NCBI GenBank assembly: GCA_946626395.1
Contig: CAMOUF010000193.1
Coordinates: 1-7,099, forward strand
Length of the DNA: 7,099 bases
Source: an uncultured Clostridia bacterium
GTDB taxonomy: Bacteria; Bacillota; Clostridia; Christensenellales; Aristaeellaceae
Reading direction: 5' to 3'
Shown here one piece after another: positions 6,090-7,099 of the stretch. The notes under the pieces are model-generated. The model saw only the letters and a program-made list of their open reading frames with translations. It had not been told where the DNA came from and did no database searches. The first letter of the stretch is position 1, and the number at the start of each line of letters is the position of its first letter. The position numbers and the translations under genes were made by a program.

Positions 6090-6425
6090 TACAGCGATAT
6101 TTCCGCCGCGCAAACGGAGGAGGGCATCCACGCGGAAATCACCGTGCAGAATACCGGCGACGTGGCCGGGGACGAAATCGTGCAATGCTATTTCCGGGAT
6201 CCCGTGGCCCAGCGCGTACGCCCAGTAAGAAAGCTGGCGGATTTTGAGAAAGTCACCCTCCAGCCCGGGGAAAGCAAGCGTATTGCTTTCCACATTCCCA
6301 AAGCGGCCCTGGGATACTATGATCAGGATATGAACTTCGTCATTGACGAGGGCCTCATCGAAATCCATATCGGCGGAAACGTGCGGGATACCTTGGAGGC
6401 CGACGTGCATTTCGTCCAGGAATGA
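6090..6425 (+). pseudogene. Orphan Fn3-like C-terminal domain of a GH3 beta-glucosidase
   Basis: The frame is open from TAC 6090, right after an in-frame TGA at 6087, to TGA 6423-6425, giving 111 residues. YSDISAAQTEEGIHAEITVQ leads into NTGDVAGDEIVQCYFRDPVA, then RPVRKLADFEKVTLQPGESK, AALGYYDQDMNFVIDEGLIE and IHIGGNVRDTLE. This is the complete Fn3-like domain that ends many GH3 enzymes (NTG-xAG-EVVQLYVRDP, PGES, GxxSRD). The catalytic domains and the FPFGYGLSYT lead that should precede YSDIS are absent. An internal GTG at 6144 could give 93 residues but has no ribosome site. It differs in sequence from the GH3 scrap at 3497-3636, so two different GH3 genes decayed here. It is probably not functional. 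Confidence 0.8.
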
Positions 6426-6479
6426 TAAACTTATGTCGCAAAATTCTTTTGCGCCTGAAAACGGAGGATGGATGGACCC

Positions 6480-7099
6480 ATGCGAAAGCAGCTATGTGTG
6501 GAAAGAAAAAGAGAAGTTCTGTCTCTGATTCCCAATGTTTCCTTTTCCAACGTGCCCTGCTGGTACGACGCTTCCCGCCGGGATTTGAAAATGGATCTGA
6601 TCGTGCCCAAGAACCCGAAGCATCCCGCCTGCCCCGCTATCGTGTGGATTTGCGGCGGTGCCTATCGCGTAGTGAACCGGTCTGTTTGGCTGCCGGAAAT
6701 GATGCGCTTTGCCAGGGCGGGCTATGTGGTGGCCAGCATCGAATACCGCACCAGCAACGAAGCCATCTTTCCCGCGCAATTGATCGACGTGAAATCCGCT
6801 GTGCGTTTCCTGCGAGCGCATGCAAAAGAATTCTGCGTTGACCCGGGCCGGATTTACGCCATGGGTGAATCGGCAGGCGGTACCATGGCCACCTTGCTTG
6901 GCGTGACGGGCGATCAAAAGGAATTGGACCAAGGCGATCACCTGGATCAGTCCAGCGCTGTGCAGGGCGTGGTGGATTACTACGGCGTGGTCGATTTGTC
7001 CGATGCGTCCGCGGAAAGAGACCGCATGTCTGCCGCGGCCAATCCAAGCAACGACGTTCCCTATTTTGCTTTTGAAGAATTCCTGGGCGTTGGGTACGG
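6480..7099 (+). CDS. Alpha/beta-hydrolase esterase of the BD-FAE / carbohydrate-esterase type (cut by window edge)
   Basis: Serine hydrolase of the alpha/beta fold, likely removing acetyl or feruloyl esters from plant oligosaccharides. 206 codons are present and the C-terminus with the catalytic Asp and His is off the window. ATG 6480 has GGAGG at 6463-6467, 12 bases away; an in-frame ATG at 6468 overlaps that site and is less likely. There is no signal peptide, so it is cytoplasmic. After the strand PAIVWICGGAYR the oxyanion region reads CGGA (58-61) where most relatives have HGG. YVVASIEYRTSNEAIFPAQL and DVKSAVRFLRAHAKEF are typical of the family. The nucleophile elbow GESAGG puts the catalytic Ser at residue 131. 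VVDYYGVVDL follows. It lies 54 bases after the GH3 remnant, in line with GH78. Esterase class is solid; the exact substrate is inference. Confidence 0.88.
   Translation, partial: MRKQLCVERKREVLSLIPNVSFSNVPCWYDASRRDLKMDLIVPKNPKHPACPAIVWICGGAYRVVNRSVWLPEMMRFARAGYVVASIEYRTSNEAIFPAQLIDVKSAVRFLRAHAKEFCVDPGRIYAMGESAGGTMATLLGVTGDQKELDQGDHLDQSSAVQGVVDYYGVVDLSDASAERDRMSAAANPSNDVPYFAFEEFLGVGY

Noticed and set aside
5947..6248. Open plus-strand frame of about 100 codons crossing the C10 run
   Set aside because: It has no start codon near the ribosome site, and its second half is only an alternative frame of the GH3 domain.
6434..6528. 31-codon frame before the esterase
   Set aside because: No ribosome site of its own; it overlaps the esterase ribosome site and start in another frame.

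Overview
The window looks like a piece of a gut- or rumen-type Clostridia (Firmicutes) chromosome. This is inferred from strong AGGAGG-like ribosome sites, fairly GC-rich coding DNA with AT-rich intergenic DNA, sigma-A-like promoters and plant-glycan enzymes typical of such genomes. No phage, IS, tRNA, rRNA or CRISPR sequence was recognised.

Left part (1-1085). A glycoside hydrolase family 130 mannosyl-glucose phosphorylase runs leftward off the edge. A 506-base AT-rich intergenic region separates it from a rightward gene. That region carries two well-formed divergent promoters (minus strand 804-832, plus strand 1013-1041), a 14-bp perfect palindrome with nested inverted repeats, and a hairpin in the long GH130 leader.

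Middle (1086-3741). A complete MATE-family efflux transporter is followed 18 bases later by a short remnant of an M20-type metallopeptidase with an internal deletion. Next is a small secreted protein with an SmpA/OmlA-like motif. Its reading frame is cut by a single TAG, but continues in the same frame for 61 codons that encode a transmembrane helix and a basic tail. Then come scraps of a GH3 beta-glucosidase C-terminus with a frameshift at a run of five A, joined to an unidentified C-terminal fragment.

Right part (3742-7099). A complete cytoplasmic GH78 alpha-L-rhamnosidase (TTG start, good RBS) is followed by a second degraded stretch. This holds a short N-terminal fragment that resembles a GH2-type start, a C10/A7 homopolymer stretch, and an orphan Fn3-like C-terminal domain of another GH3 enzyme. 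The window ends inside an alpha/beta-hydrolase esterase of the BD-FAE / carbohydrate-esterase type.

Together the intact enzymes suggest intracellular processing of imported plant oligosaccharides: phosphorolysis of mannosyl-glucose, removal of L-rhamnose, and probable de-esterification. The most notable property is the density of broken genes. At least four remnants lie between intact genes, two of them GH3 pieces on either side of GH78. The most interesting single object is the TAG-interrupted secreted protein, which is either a fresh nonsense mutation, an assembly error, or a leaky stop that switches between a soluble and a membrane-anchored form.
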